From Bryoerythrophyllum caledonicum (Eukaryota; Streptophyta; Bryopsida; Pottiales; Pottiaceae): a stretch of 64,000 bases of DNA. Made by a program: the position numbers and the translations under genes. Shown here in pieces: positions 11,680-24,429 of this stretch. Every line of letters begins with the position of its first letter. Position 1 is the stretch's first letter. The notes beneath the pieces are model-generated. The model saw only the letters and a list, made by a program, of their open reading frames with translations. It was not told where the DNA came from and searched no databases. The stretch spans positions 682,001 to 746,000 of the forward strand of contig OZ020524.1 in NCBI GenBank assembly GCA_963971425.1. Reading direction: 5' to 3'.

Positions 11680-14600
11680 TTCAAATTGAATTTTCTTCTT
11701 TCATGTTGGAGTTCTCTGTGAAGTCATATCAAAAGAAGAAAGAGAGGTTGAAATTGAGTTTTGGTAGCAAAAGTTGTTTCTAGGCTCTCTTCTAAACCCA
11801 CCGGCTAGTATAAAGTATTGCCATATCAAGGAGCATTATCTTGTGGTCACCCAATGGAACCCTAAATTCTCCCATACAATGTGTTGTCTTTAAACATTAC
11901 CTCTTTATACGTTATAGTCTCATTAATGTTATGTAAATTACGCTCCATAAAGTTTTATACTATTAAGTGTTATATATTAAGTGTTATGATATGTTGCGCT
12001 TTCTACTTTGTTAGTTTTAGTCTTATAAGTGTTAAAGTTGGTAAAAGCAGAGAAATTATGGGGCAATAGATAGGAATTAAGGCGGTAAGACATAACGCAC
12101 GGTAGTAAAATTGGCTAGATAATAAGCAATTTAGGATTTATGGTGACTATTTTGGATGAAAACTATCATGATGGAAGAAAATATTGGATGAAGAATGGTT
12201 TGAAAATTTGGTTGAAAACTTGTTAGGTGTTATTTTTTATATATGTTATGTTTTTTTTGACTCCCAACCACTAACATTAAAAAGGACAGATTGTACCTAA
12301 AATTTATTATTTATAATAACTTTAATATTCTCCCATTGTTAAGCTTGTGCTCCCCAAACCTTGAGGGCACCAACAATAATATTCTTGCCTTACATGTATG
12401 TGGTACATTATAAAAACTATAATAGAAACCTGACTAACAAATATTTTATTCATGCAGGCTCCTTAAAAGACTAGAGTTTTTTCACTACCATACTAGGCCA
12501 AAACAAGAATTTGGTAGAGGATAGTGGATAGAGACTAACTTTACAAGGAATTTTTCACTCAATGCTCTAAACAAAGAACTTGTCTTAATCATAGGACCAA
12601 CTATAATGTAGCATAACATATTGTGTAAAATTCCACCACTTACGAAAAACATGCACACTAATTGACTCCCATGGAGTAGATATAGTCTTGAACCAAGGCA
12701 TGCGAGTGAGTGGATTGCCATATGTAATCTGATTGAGTTTGCATAGTGTTAGGTAAGTACTTGAAAAGTTCCTTGACTATCTGGATCTAGAAACATTTCA
12801 AAAACTCCCATTATAATGTAAAAGTGGATAAAGAAAAAAAGACATCTATTTAAACATATATCCAAGAACTACACCAATCACATGCTCATACAATCTCTTA
12901 AACTTGACAGCAGATATTGGAAGACTACGGGAAAAAAAAGTTATGGTGCTTCAAACATCAAAGGGTGGACTCTAGGCAAACTGAGTAGGATATTCCTTAA
13001 GCTAAATAATCCAACTATCATTTATTTCCTTGAAAAATAAGATTGCTATGCTATGAAAATGGTTGCATTCTATACCCCTAGTCATTGCAGGACCTTTGTC
13101 TATCCTAAATCCCTTCATTACTTGTGAGTTTTAGCGTGCAATGACCTAATATCACGAATAGCATAGTTTCACAAAACTTTTGAAATGTGTAGTAGAAATA
13201 TGTGCCATTTTGAGTCAAAATACATTGACAATGTCCAAGCAGTGAAGAAAAATAATTACATTGCACCTTTAAGTGCATGTATATCACACCCCTCTAGTCA
13301 AAGTAATAAAGTGAGTGTCTTCTTGTAGTACTAAAATTAAAAATTCTATCATTGAAAACAGTAAGACTTTGTTTGTATTAGTTTTATAAAGCCTCATCAT
13401 AAAGAGGCATTTTTGGTGTGGCTTTGGTGACATAGTCACAATCCTTATTGATATTAGAGACAATCTCAATTTTATACCATCATGTTGTACATGATATTAA
13501 TTACCTATTATACCATCATGTTGTCATGATATTAATTCCCTAGTATACACCATCTTTTTAATGAAAAAGACAGGTGTAGCATATCAAAAAAATTGTGCAA
13601 GGAGGAGAGGTTTCAATATAGCTAGTACACATTTTAAACTACTGTGAACTCAATATGCTAAACAATAAAAATCCAAATGGTGAATTAGAAGGTTTACAGC
13701 ACATCTTGTGGTTGAATCATTTTTTAAAAAGTATTACAATTTCTAAAATTATTTGCAAAATATATAGACAAGATTGGGGAATATGAGATTATTCAACCGT
13801 GTCAAATTTGATGTCAACATTCATCATGTGCATTAACTCTTGATGAACTCAACCCTGTAAATCCTTGAATGAAGTTTAATTTGAACTTGTAGTAAACAAA
13901 CTTAGGTCAATAACATCAATTAAATTGGCACATACCATCATGTATTTGCCTCCAACCTTCATCACCCTGAAGAGAATCCATGAGTTTTCCATCTCACCCA
14001 CATCCCACACATGTATTAGAAGGTCTAATACAAATTCGATAAACTTTACAAAATTACATGCAAATTAAAATTCATGTCATTAACATCCAAGTATGGTCAT
14101 CTCTTAGAAGTTCATAATGCCAATTGGTTTTTTTATTTTTTTATTTTTTTATATTTGTCAATACTCATGCAAAATATATGGCAATTGTTCAATGCAACCT
14201 TTGAATTTCACCAAAGACAACTGTCGCATTAGATAGTGCATCACCTGCGCACTAGTGTCAAAGTTCAAGTAGCAAACACAAAATTTGTTAGTAATTATTA
14301 CATCTTTACAACGTATATATTATTTGCACTTATGTTATTATTGGTCCTTGAAATCCTGTTGAGTTTTGATCTAACAGAATGTAGAAAGAGTGGAAAACAA
14401 ATTACAACTATAACATTTGTAGTGGTTTGTGATGAATGCTTCAAGCTGATTTTTTTTCCATCCTTTTACTTATCATTTCCTTACCTAAAAGGTTTCAAAA
14501 GAGAACATAGAGGCTATCTCAAAGAAAATAAAATTGATGAATATTACATAGGTTGTATCTAAGGAAGTAATGTGAAGTATTGATATTATGTGTAGATATA

Positions 14601-15029
14601 TACTTACTAAGATTGAATCCAGAAAACCTACAAAACAAGTTCAATAAGATTACCTCTATTAGTATCACCTATATTATTTCAAAGAGATCACTGTTAATAT
14701 TCACCAAATCATTTTGCTTAAATTGAGCCAAAATGTTCAAGCGTTTAATTGCTAGATGGCCTCACCAATCATATATAGGTATTTTGGAATGACTCTTTTG
14801 ACAAAGACACAATTACCGTTATCTTTAAATCATTTGTTCCAATAATATCTTCAACAACATTCCAATTAAATCAAAATTGATGTTATTAAAAAAGCCAAAT
14901 TTTAATGTACGTGGCAAACTTCAATTGAATAAACTTATGTAGGAGGTTAAGTTTTGGTCTTTCTTGTAAATGATTAGGCATGTTGGGTGTTGATTAGAGA
15001 TTGTTTAAGCACATATAGCCAATATGGCT
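11680..15029. other. AT-rich region without a recognisable gene
   Basis: This 3.3-kb stretch has no open frame with a recognisable domain. A 46-bp tandem duplication around ACCATCATGTTGT and ATGATATTAATT lies at 13473-13548. The open frame 14236-14562 (108 codons) has hydrophobic stretches but no family signature. The stretch may be the untranslated part of the copia element or nested decayed repeats. Confidence 0.5.
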
Positions 15030-17930
15030 CTAGTTGACAATGAAGTGATATGTATTGTTAATAAGTTCAATAGAAATAATTTATCTTTGTTCAAATTTAA
15101 GATTGACATGATCCTATTGGAGAGATAAATGTGGGCATAATGATTTTAATTCTAAATGATACTAATCCAAAATGGTGGTTGCCTTATAGAGGAAAGGAAA
15201 GTTTGTGTTTACATCTTTAAAGTTATGCTTTCAAATAGTAGACCAACAAATTGCCCATGTAAGATCTTATTAGACACTTGTAGAAGTATGGTAAATCTTT
15301 TGTATCATCCAAGAGACCAAGGATTGGGCAAATTTACTCTTATTTAGAAGCAATTTCTTCACCACAAAATGCAAGCATCTAATGATCTATTGGCATACAT
15401 CGACTAAGTGAAAGCTCTTGCTAATCAATTTTTTTTAAAAAAATGTTGCCATGACTAATGGCAATCCTATGATGATATTGTCAAAGAATTTACCATATTT
15501 GTGTGAGAATTTTATTGGTTAGATCATTATTTTTGCAATTATTGAGAGAAGAAGAATAATGACAATTTTTAGGAGGTGCAACAAGCAAGATTCAATTGTA
15601 GCATGAATGAGGAAGCGTTTATAGTCATTTATAGTATAACAATTGCATCAAATTTGATTGGATCATGGACTTGGGTGCAACCATCCATATGTCATCATTT
15701 ATGAAGCATTTGAGACATATGAGATCATTTATCATAGTTGATGGTAACTACTTCAAAACATTGGCAAAGCTTTATTTGTATAGAGACTATGGCAACAAAT
15801 TGTGCACATGTTGCACTTCAAGAACGTGTTGCAAGTTTTCAAGTTGCAACCCACCTCTTTTTGGTGAGAAGATAGTTGTAGCGGATTGATCATGCAAAAT
15901 TAGTGCATTGAGATGTTTGAAGGTTGCCAATGAAGATACAACATATTTGCATGTTGTAAGGAAAACTCATTTTGCTTAGAGTACAAACACATGGTTGTAG
16001 AAAGATGGCAAAGGTGACTACAAAATTCAAGATGGACTAGCCTTATTGCATTGATGTCTTAGGCACTTAAATATGCAAAGGGTCATAGTTGACTAAGCTA
16101 GAATGGAGAAGCTACCCAACGTAGTTTTCCAGAAGTTAAAATAATTTAACTGCTTCTTCAATTCAAACTAGAGTTCATTTGTAATTTATGATTTAAAAAT
16201 ATGATTGTTGACTTGCATACAATTATAATTCTATCTTTTAAACTACATCATCCACGGTTTCAACACAAGAGGTATATTTATATACTCATATTACTTGTCA
16301 CAATTTTCAAATTCATGTAAATATATTTTTTGGCAAAGATTTAGTGCTTAGAATACTATAAACTTTTAGATACACATTGAATGCATAGTTTTCATGGACA
16401 TTATAGTTGAAAACTATGAATCAGGTATTCTAATTGTCTAATATTAAAAGAAAATGACCTATTTTGTAGTTTGAATAAAAACTAAAGAGAATGGTGGATT
16501 TTGCAAATTATTTGTTTTTTTCACCCTTATAAACCATATAAAAATTTGGGTGGGCCTTTAAGGTATTGTAATTTTTTTACTTTTAACCTTCAATTTTATA
16601 AAGCCCTAATTTTTCATGCTCTAGCACATCATGTATATTGAAATACTATCGAGAATATTATATATAGTCTGTGATATGCTAATATACCCATGGGAAACGG
16701 ACATGGCCAATGAAAATTGTCCATGTGTCAAGTAAGCACCAAGTTGAACCAATCATCACCAAATCCAAGATATCTTCAATTTACCTAACATTTATTGGCC
16801 ACGATTTTGTCAGAATTTTTTATGAATGATTGACGTTCATCGGCGATTTTATAAAAGGCTTTGAAACCAAATATACTAGACATACTACAATTTTGCCCAA
16901 ATTGTATAGACTTTAGCGTATTTCTACTCCAAAAGTTAAAAATGCTTTCATATTTGGACAGTGGTTTAAATGTTAGCCGATTGTACTCTTGTTTCTTCAT
17001 ATGCGGAGGCTGCATTGGTGGTAGAGACATAGGACATAAGACCCCCACTCTGACACATTACAAAATAATGGAGCTATTTATTAATTATTTGCACCATTAT
17101 GGAGATGATAAGGATCATGGTCATGCCAAAAGTTTAGAATGACGTTTGCGCTAAAGCCAAGTGGGACATATAATTGCGTTAGGTGTACAACACAAGGAAT
17201 GATATTAGAAGAAGCATGGGAAAGAAAAAGACGTTGTTTATCATATGTTTTAATTTAATTGCTAACAGATGAAGAATACAAATACTTTATTGGAAAGTGA
17301 ATGTGGAAGCTTACTCCTATTTCCAAGGATACTAAGGCGGTTGAATACAAGTGATGTTAAAGAGAAATAAATATGAGATGGTACATGTTATGTATGACAA
17401 AGTTGGATTCTAAGGGCTTTTTCTAAAGTGTGGAGAGTAAATTTTAATGAGAGATTTGCACTTGAGACAAAGTTCACCTAGATGCAATACATTCTAGCCA
17501 TTAAAACTACCTAGATACCGAGATTCACCAAAAAGATGTAAAGATGACGTACTATAATGGAGATTTAGAAGAAGATTTTCATAATAAGGATGTTGATTGC
17601 ATGGTTGATGTGTCTTATAAGCTAGCCATAAGTTTATTGACATATGTTATAGTAGCGAGAAGTTCCATTCACCCACATGCAATAAGCTACATGAGCCAAC
17701 ATATGGCAAGACAAGGTTGGCGGTGTTGGATGGCTATGAAGCAAATTAAGCACCGTATATAAAAACTTTGTACATAGATTTGACATTTAGACATAATACT
17801 ATGCCAATGATGCAAACGTGACTAGTAATGCCAATGATAAAAGATCTACTACCAAATAAGGCATTCTTTTGGAGAAGGATATATAATTTGTAGAACTAGC
17901 GATAATCCATTGTTGCACTATCTACAATTT
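15030..17930 (+). pseudogene. Ty1/copia gag-pol remnants
   Basis: Scattered plus-strand fragments follow copia order. A UBN2-type gag piece (NNLSLFKFKIDMI near 15075; NDLLAYID and PYLCENFI at 15375-15515) comes first. A protease core reads MDLGATIHMSS at 15665, where DSGAT is usual. A GAG-pre-integrase piece (RHLNMQR) lies near 16060. Reverse transcriptase parts are YNGDLEEDF at 17550 and SQHMARQG at 17690. A final RNase H piece with NANDKRSTT lies near 17830. Stops and frameshifts are many and most of the integrase is missing, so the element is dead. The two 2.1-kb direct repeats could be its LTRs. The stretch 16100-17450 contains other AT-rich sequence, possibly a nested insertion. Confidence 0.75.
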
Positions 17931-19690
17931 AGTTGAAATGGGAGCAAGCCATTCTTCAAGGACGGCAATATAGCTTCATCAACTCTTGGCTAGCATGGGA
18001 TGCTAAAAAGATTGAAAAATCTTATGATGTGTAATCATTAAGGCACCATTGCACTACCTTTGTGTGAAATTTTCTAAGGCAATGACATTGGATGAATTTG
18101 GCTATTCTTAAATCTAGATAGTTTGAAAGATAAATTGAAGTTGATGTAATCTTAAATTAGGTTTTGGATGCTAGGCAATAACAATATCAACAAATGAAAG
18201 GTAGCTTCTTAGTATGGGTTGCTCATGGACAAAGTCAATTTTAGTGAAATTGATAAAAGTCAAATATGAAATAATCTAATGCAAGGTAGATGGTAGGTTA
18301 TGATTGCTTGCATTCAATCAAAGCCCACAATGGCGCCTTGGTGGTTTTATTGGTATCTACAATGAGATGGTATTTAATCAATTAAAATTTCTATAATCAA
18401 CCAATTTTTTTTACTTATGTCATGTCATTCTCTAGGTTCTGATACAACAACTAAGCTCATCTCTTGCAATTGTTTCTTTTTATTTCTAAAAGTGACACCA
18501 TTGATTTGCAGTGACAAATAGACCATTGCATTATTAGATATACAAAATATATTATTATATTTAATTTACACAATAAAATTACATACTCTTGAAGATGTCT
18601 AGAAATTTAATATCTAAATTATATTTTGTATCTTGCACTACAAAGTATTCTACATAAATATATTTTACTTATTTCTTTTAAATGGTATAATAATTCACCT
18701 TTGTCAATGACGTTATCAATTGTAGACTCCTTAAATAACTTCAATTCTTTCATATCTTGCCTATACCCTACAATAAATGGAACCATTTATTCCAAAAATA
18801 TCTTATAGAAGCTTTGAAAGTTATCTTATAAGAAAGGAAGATGAGATACAAAAACCAGTTCATTACAAAAAAATATGTAATAAATTATAGAAAAATATTA
18901 TATCTTGAATGCTAATCTTCTAAAGTTGGTTTATAAAATAAAATAAAAAGAAATAGTTAACATTCAAGTTGTACAATTTCAAAATTTGTGAACCATCAAA
19001 TTTTGTTTGAAAATAACCTAGGAAGTTTTAATATAATTTTTTAATAATATAAACCAATTTTATATGTAGGTTATTATGTATGTTTCTCATCTTAATTAAA
19101 AGCTAATGATAAGTTCATAAGATAGAATCTAAGAAAAACTCAAGGATAAACATTCAAATTTGCAAGGTAAAAATCAATCATACAGAGGGTTAATTTTTTA
19201 AATATAGAAATACATTTGAAAAATACATTGTCATCATTTTCATGTTGTATCTTTATTCATATTTGAAATGCATTTATACATAAGGAAGAATGTGTCAACA
19301 TATAGATCAAATGTGATACTTCAATTTAAATTTTGTATATTTTTCTTTATAGAATGTAATGCATTTTTCACCAAAAGCTGACTTTTTGAATTGTGATTCA
19401 AAATTTCTTAAGAATAGTAGTCAGAGATGACATTGTATCAAAAGACCTATGTTATTATGTTCATGTAATTTATTCCTTTTAATAACATGCTTTTTCTTTT
19501 TAGCCCTATTCAAGTGCCTACAACACAATCAGATCCTTTAATACATGGACTATGTTTCAAGTAAGAGTCTCAAAGCTTTAGTGCACTCATAGAAAACAAT
19601 TCTACTATATATTAATATATGATTTTGACATATTATATATATATATATATTCATCATAAGTAAAAATATTTTATTTCTGAAAAAACGTAG
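17931..19690. other. AT-rich stretch without a recognisable gene
   Basis: About 1.8 kb of AT-rich sequence with an (AT)n run at 19630-19650. No open frame has a recognisable domain. If the flanking direct repeats are LTRs, this would be the 3' untranslated part of the copia element plus later insertions. Confidence 0.5.
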
Positions 19691-19822
19691 TGTCTTCGCT
19701 TGAGAGGGGGAAGTAGTTCCATACTACTAATCCTTTGTCCAGAGGGCATGGACCTACTGATGGATGGAACAAACAATCTATTTAGTCCGGCCTCCCAAGA
19801 GGCTGGAATTCATCTTCTTCTT
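19691..19822 (+). mobile_element. SINE-like 133-bp unit, copy 1
   Basis: It starts GTGTCTTCGCTTGAGAG and contains AAGTAGTTCCATACTACTAA, TCCTTTGTCC and GGGCATGG. It ends with CCGGCCTCC, a short inverted sequence and a TTCTTCTT tail. The same unit occurs at 45378-45510 (minus), 46434-46566 and 48872-49008, with nearly constant length. No target duplication was evident for this copy. Confidence 0.7.
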
Positions 19823-20514
19823 AGAGAGAGAGATAAAAAAAAATGATACAATAAGCAATAGGTAGTGACATTGAAGGGATGCATTGTGATGCATAAAGAG
19901 ATGCAAGGATACATAATGTTGCCTTGGAGGACAAAATACCAAGTATTTTTCAAAATTTAAATTTACAACAATTCTCCTTGTGAATGAATCTACTCTACAA
20001 ATAGCATAAGTAATTGGTTCTAGAATGAGTTCCAACACATACCTATTTGTTATTTTATAAGACAAAGGGTTAAAACGTTATTTGATTGCAAATGGTGTAG
20101 GTGAAATGCATAAAGTAATAAACCACCCATGAAAACTTTATTACAAAATATAAGATATCATGAAATATTCAAAAATATAATTAGCTAATGGATAGAGTGT
20201 GGAAAATATTAATTTTATACTTAAATTAGTAAATATTGATTTACTTATGAATTTTCATGAGTTGTTTTTGTAGAAGTCCAAAATGTAGGAATGGACAAGC
20301 CAACAAAGTACTCAATTAACAAAGTGCTTGTGTAAGGGTGTTATGGCTTTGAAAAGTGTGAAGCTTCTAGAAGAATACCCAATTCAAAGTGGAAAAATGG
20401 AAACCCTTTGTGGCCTATCTCACATGAGAATATTTTTAAAATTGTTTTGTTTTGGGAATTTCAACGTTCATCCTCATCATGTTTATTTACACTGATGTGC
20501 ATGCATGTGGAAAC

Positions 20515-20992
20515 TCACACGTCAAGCCCGTGAATTCTTTTTTCCCCTTGTATCTTGCATTCAGCTGCTCAAAGCACACGGCTGAGTTGTCAATGCCAAT
20601 CACATTCAAGTAGCCATCCAGCACCATTTCTTCCCCCAACACTGATCCCATCAATAATAAATCTTAGCATTCGTCACATATTTTAACCTCGTCTTGGTAG
20701 TCTTTTTTCTTTTTTTTTCAAAACAAAAAACGTCGAGATATTTACACGAGAGGAGATGTAGGTTTAGGCGCTTACAACCATTCCCGCAGCCAGCATTCAT
20801 GTTGACTTGTTCTTTGGAAATATATATGCTAAGCAGTTCTCTCAACTCTTTATATGATTGGTACCAATCAAATGGCTCTGGATGTTGTGTGTACCAATTG
20901 TTCCAATACTCTTCATTGTGATACATCAAAACCTTTGCAGGTTTTTTCTCCCCCTTCCCCTTCTTCTTTTCGTCCTTTTTTTTCGGCGACAT
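20515..20992 (-). pseudogene. Partial SAM-dependent methyltransferase gene (METTL13/EEF1A-KMT-like N-terminus)
   Basis: A minus-strand ATG at 20992 starts a Lys-rich head (MSPKKKDEKKKGKG), then YHNEEYWNNWYTQHPEPFDW and the SAM-binding motif I NAGCGNG. After a probable intron (about 20789 to 20648, GT..AG), the frame resumes with LGEEMVLDGYLNVIGID and the post-I acidic loop IDNSAVCFEQLNARYK. This order (EYW, pDWY, GCGN, D/E loop) is that of class I methyltransferases of the METTL10/13 type, which modify translation factors. Only the 5' part is present: no exon for motifs II-III was found below 20515. It is either a captured gene fragment or a truncated gene. Its flanks are transposon-derived. 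Confidence 0.6.
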
Positions 20993-22241
20993 GCCCTACG
21001 CACTACCACTACGGTACAGTCACACAGAAGACTTCATCATTTTTTTTGGAAACATTAAGCTTATAGTTGCACATAGTAGGATCCAAATAAAATTTTAAAA
21101 TTCCAAATACACATTATGTAAGAATGTTTCAAGCATTTTGTACATTATGAACTTTTGAAAATTTACCATTAGTATTTTTATTTAGTTGTTTGTCATTTGC
21201 AAGCCCAACATGCAACCTCGAGTCTTGAATTTAACATGAAGACAGAATCAAAGAATACACTAAGATTGTATCGAAATTGTAAATTTTGAAATTGAGCATG
21301 GGATAAATATTATTCTCAACCTTATGTCAACTGTAATGGTTGGTAAAAGAGAGGACATGTGTTACTTGGAAGTAACAACTTGTTTTAAATATATAGCAAG
21401 TGCAAAAGGCTTCCTTTAAAGATAAGTAACATTGGTTACGGAGTACACTACTTATTATGTTAATTAAGTTAGGTCAAAAGTGTTACAAATGTCCAAATCA
21501 CATTACGTATTTATTTTAAATTTAAGAAGGAAAAAAAATTCAATAAAGGTTTGAAAAAGGTTGGTTTATTATATTGTGAAAAAACTTCCTCGTTTTAAAA
21601 AGAAATTAGCTTAGGAATTGACTTCATCGGTGGAAAATTTATATTGACTAGTTCATTGATTCACAATTCTAAAGTTACAACTCCAATCCTTGTTCTCAAA
21701 ACTATGACTCATTTTTTGTTATATTTTTTGAATGATTGTTGAACGCATTCAAATTGTAATGTGATGCATTGAAAGAGTAAAATATTGGTACAAAACACTT
21801 GAATTCTGGTTTTGGATAATAAATATTTGAAAAATTAGTCTTTTGGATTTTTAATTTGGTACAATATAGGCTTTGTCATGAAATTAGGTCAAAAATGATT
21901 AAAGGTTCTTAATCTGATATTTAAAACTTCTCACGAGATTTGATAAAGAGTAATATTTTCATGAATTTGTTAAAAAAACACCTAATTATATAGTTAATAC
22001 TTTTACACTATGGTGAGTATAAAACTACTCTTTATTCATACAAACTATTAACATACAAATTCTAAAAATATGTTATTTTAAATATTAAAAAACTTCTTTA
22101 AGCATAAAGTTTTAGAATCAAAAAACTCTTTCATTTTATTATATACTTATATACTTATAAACTTACTAGTATCGGTACCCGTCATTCATACTGGAGAAGG
22201 TTTTTTATTAGTGCTCCTCAGAATAAAATTTGTTTGGCGTA

Positions 22242-22550
22242 TTATATTTTAGATTGCAATTTGCATCCCTCAAAACATCGTGCGTTGATCCGCGAAACGT
22301 TGTCATTCCGTGCGGCAAGGATGGCACGACCGTTGAAGTACTCGTGCGCATTTGCTTCAACGTCAACAATTCCTCCATAGACGGCATTGATTAAGCCGTT
22401 CAAGGTGTGATTGCCGACAATCATCGCCTGTGGACACCCAATCATGTCATCCTTCACCTTCTCTAGTCTGTCATCTTCCAGCGCCAAGAGCCACTCTGGA
22501 AATGTACGGTTGCCCAACTCCACGCGATGTTCACCAACAATAGCGCGCAT
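22242..22550 (-). pseudogene. Helitron PIF1-like helicase fragment
   Basis: The 102-codon frame begins NMRAIVGEH and contains RTFPEWLLALEDD, GLINAVYGGI, EYFNGRAILAARNDNVSRIN and ends at LQSKI. These blocks match the C-terminal half of the PIF1-type helicase of Helitron Rep-Hel proteins, where RAIL..N..V..IN is characteristic. Walker A/B motifs and the end of the domain are missing, so it is non-functional cargo. The frame opens directly at the telomere-like array. Confidence 0.85.
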
Positions 22551-22570
22551 GTTCCGACGAAGTCTTTGGT

Positions 22571-22790
22571 TTAGGGTTTAGGGTTTAGAATTTAGGGTAT
22601 AGGATATAGGATATAGGATATATGGTATAGCATATAGGGTATAGGGTATAGGGTATAGGGTATAGGGTATAGGGTATAGGGTATAGGGTATAGGGTATAG
22701 GGTATAGGGTATAGGGTATAGGGTATAGGGTATAGGGTATAGGATATAGGATATATGGTATAGGGTATAGGATTTAGGGTTAGGGTTAGG
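22571..22790. repeat. Telomere-like heptamer array (TATAGGG)n flanked by TTTAGGG
   Basis: The array begins with TTTAGGG units, passes through degenerate TATAGGA and TATATGG units, continues as a long run of perfect TATAGGG, then reverts through TATAGGA to TTTAGGG and TTAGGG. The symmetric gradient suggests expansion of a variant inside a short plant telomere repeat. It lies wholly within the Helitron, so it is cargo, not a chromosome end. Confidence 0.9.
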
Positions 22791-23974
22791 GAGCGGCAGA
22801 CTCATTGAGTGACGCCTTTTATATAGGTAGATATGATAAATGACCCTTTTGTAAGTTGTAAAAGTACATAGATGAGTAGATTATGTAGTATGAAGTATAA
22901 AAGTCTTTTGTTAAAGATTATGTAATATGACACTAATAAGGTTTATTTATAAATTTTAAAGTGCACAAGCTATTACTTCTATAGATTAATTAAAAGGTAA
23001 TAACAAAAAAAATCATATTCAAGTTGTCTGGCAAATAGCAAACATAAAGATTGCTCAAACCATAAAAGCTTCTTAGTTTGATGTCCAATTGAGTTTATAT
23101 CTCCGAGAAGCTACTACATTCTTTAGAAGTTGTGAATGTTCCAAAAATGACATGTATAATTGATTGTGCAAACTTTTAAGTTGTCTTAGATTTAATCATT
23201 AATGAACAAAAATTTTGACAAATAATATTGGCGGTCCATTAAGAGCTATTACTATATCTTCTTAGAAACCTCTTAATGACTATAGCTCACTTAAATTTTT
23301 TTTGGAATTGGCCATATGATGTATTTTTTGCCAAATATAAAAAATGAGGATGTTGGGAATACCTTTTGAGTTTGATTTGAACAAAATTCTAAGATAGTTA
23401 TGGCCATCAAGAACTTGTTGATGAGCAAAAGCATTGGCTAACCAACAATAAAACCAAGGTTCTTCATTGGTTGCAAAAACCCACTATTGAGCAAAAAGAA
23501 TGTGAATTTGATACCAAATTGAATATATTGTGAGATTGTGCCAGTTAGTAGCTTTGTGGAATTCAATTTTTTTCTCCTAATTATAAAGATTGCTATTATA
23601 ATTGCAATCTAGTCAAGTATTGGAAGCTCCAAAGATTTGCCACCCTTCAACTATCAATATGTTGTCTTGTACAAGTTTCTTTCAAAATTGTCAAGAAAAC
23701 AACATTGTGTCTTAGACCATATATTGTTTGAAAAGAAGTCAAAAAACTTCACACCATTTTGAGCAAAGGACCAAAATGAGCGTTGGTTTCCTACATAGAA
23801 ATTAAATATTTGTTTAATTTGATTTTGTCAACTACAAAGTTTGAATTGAACCTTTGAATTTATTAATCAAGTATATATTCTATAAGGCATTTAGTTGACT
23901 AAAATGTGTAACATAGTTTTTGTTCTTCAGTTTGTTGAGCTATGCATTAAAAACACAAAATCCTTCTTCAAGAT

Positions 23975-24429
23975 GTAACAGTTGGATAGAAGAGTATGGA
24001 TATAAGAGTTGGAGGAATTCAAACTTTGTATATATCGAAATGCGTTTGATTCATGTTTCACTTGTGAACATTCTAAATTGTGGAATGAAGTCCACACCGT
24101 TCCTCTTGATGCTTTAGATGTAACTTTTGATGCAACATGTGCAAAACATATGGTTTTGCATAAGTTGCTTCAAGCACGCCAATATGTGTCATATTGTTAA
24201 GAATTATTGTTGTTGTAGAGGTGGCAATAAGATACATCCCACACTAAAAGCTATGGTCCAAGTGCTATTAAAGACAAGAACAATTGACTAGATAAGAAGT
24301 CTAGATTACGCTACTCCTCTTTCCAATTGAATAGTCTAGAATCTATTCTTGATATCAATGGTGGTGGATCATCAAGTCAGAAGAGAGCTACTATTGCAGT
24401 GCATTCAGGGCACATATGACACGATCTAG
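23975..24429. other. Region without a clear gene
   Basis: Short frames at 23920-24117 and 24009-24200 overlap and lack a recognisable domain. They may be decayed upstream exons of the MULE-like fragment that follows. Confidence 0.4.

Larger units (their letters stand above)
22166..22831 (-). mobile_element. 666-bp non-autonomous Helitron
   Basis: Read on the minus strand the element starts TCTACCTATATAAAAGGCG and ends ACGGGTACCGATACTAG. This gives the 5' TC and 3' CTRR ends of Helitrons, with a short stem (AGTAT/ATACT) just before the end. It lies exactly between A and T (left base 22165 A, right base 22832 T), with no target duplication. The related copy A shows the intact empty site at 9777/9778. 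Inside are a fragment of the Helitron helicase gene and a long (TATAGGG)n array. The Rep domain is absent, so it needed another element for movement. Confidence 0.88.
21244..23974. repeat. Direct repeat copy B (possible 3' LTR), interrupted by a Helitron
   Basis: This is the second copy of the segment at 8858-10938, in the same orientation. Without the 666-bp insertion at 22166-22831 its length (about 2065 bp) matches copy A. Offsets to copy A jump by 666 at the insertion, which dates the Helitron after the duplication. Confidence 0.8.

Noticed and set aside
22571-22790. True telomere or chromosome end
   Set aside because: The array lies inside a Helitron and is flanked by unique sequence on both sides.
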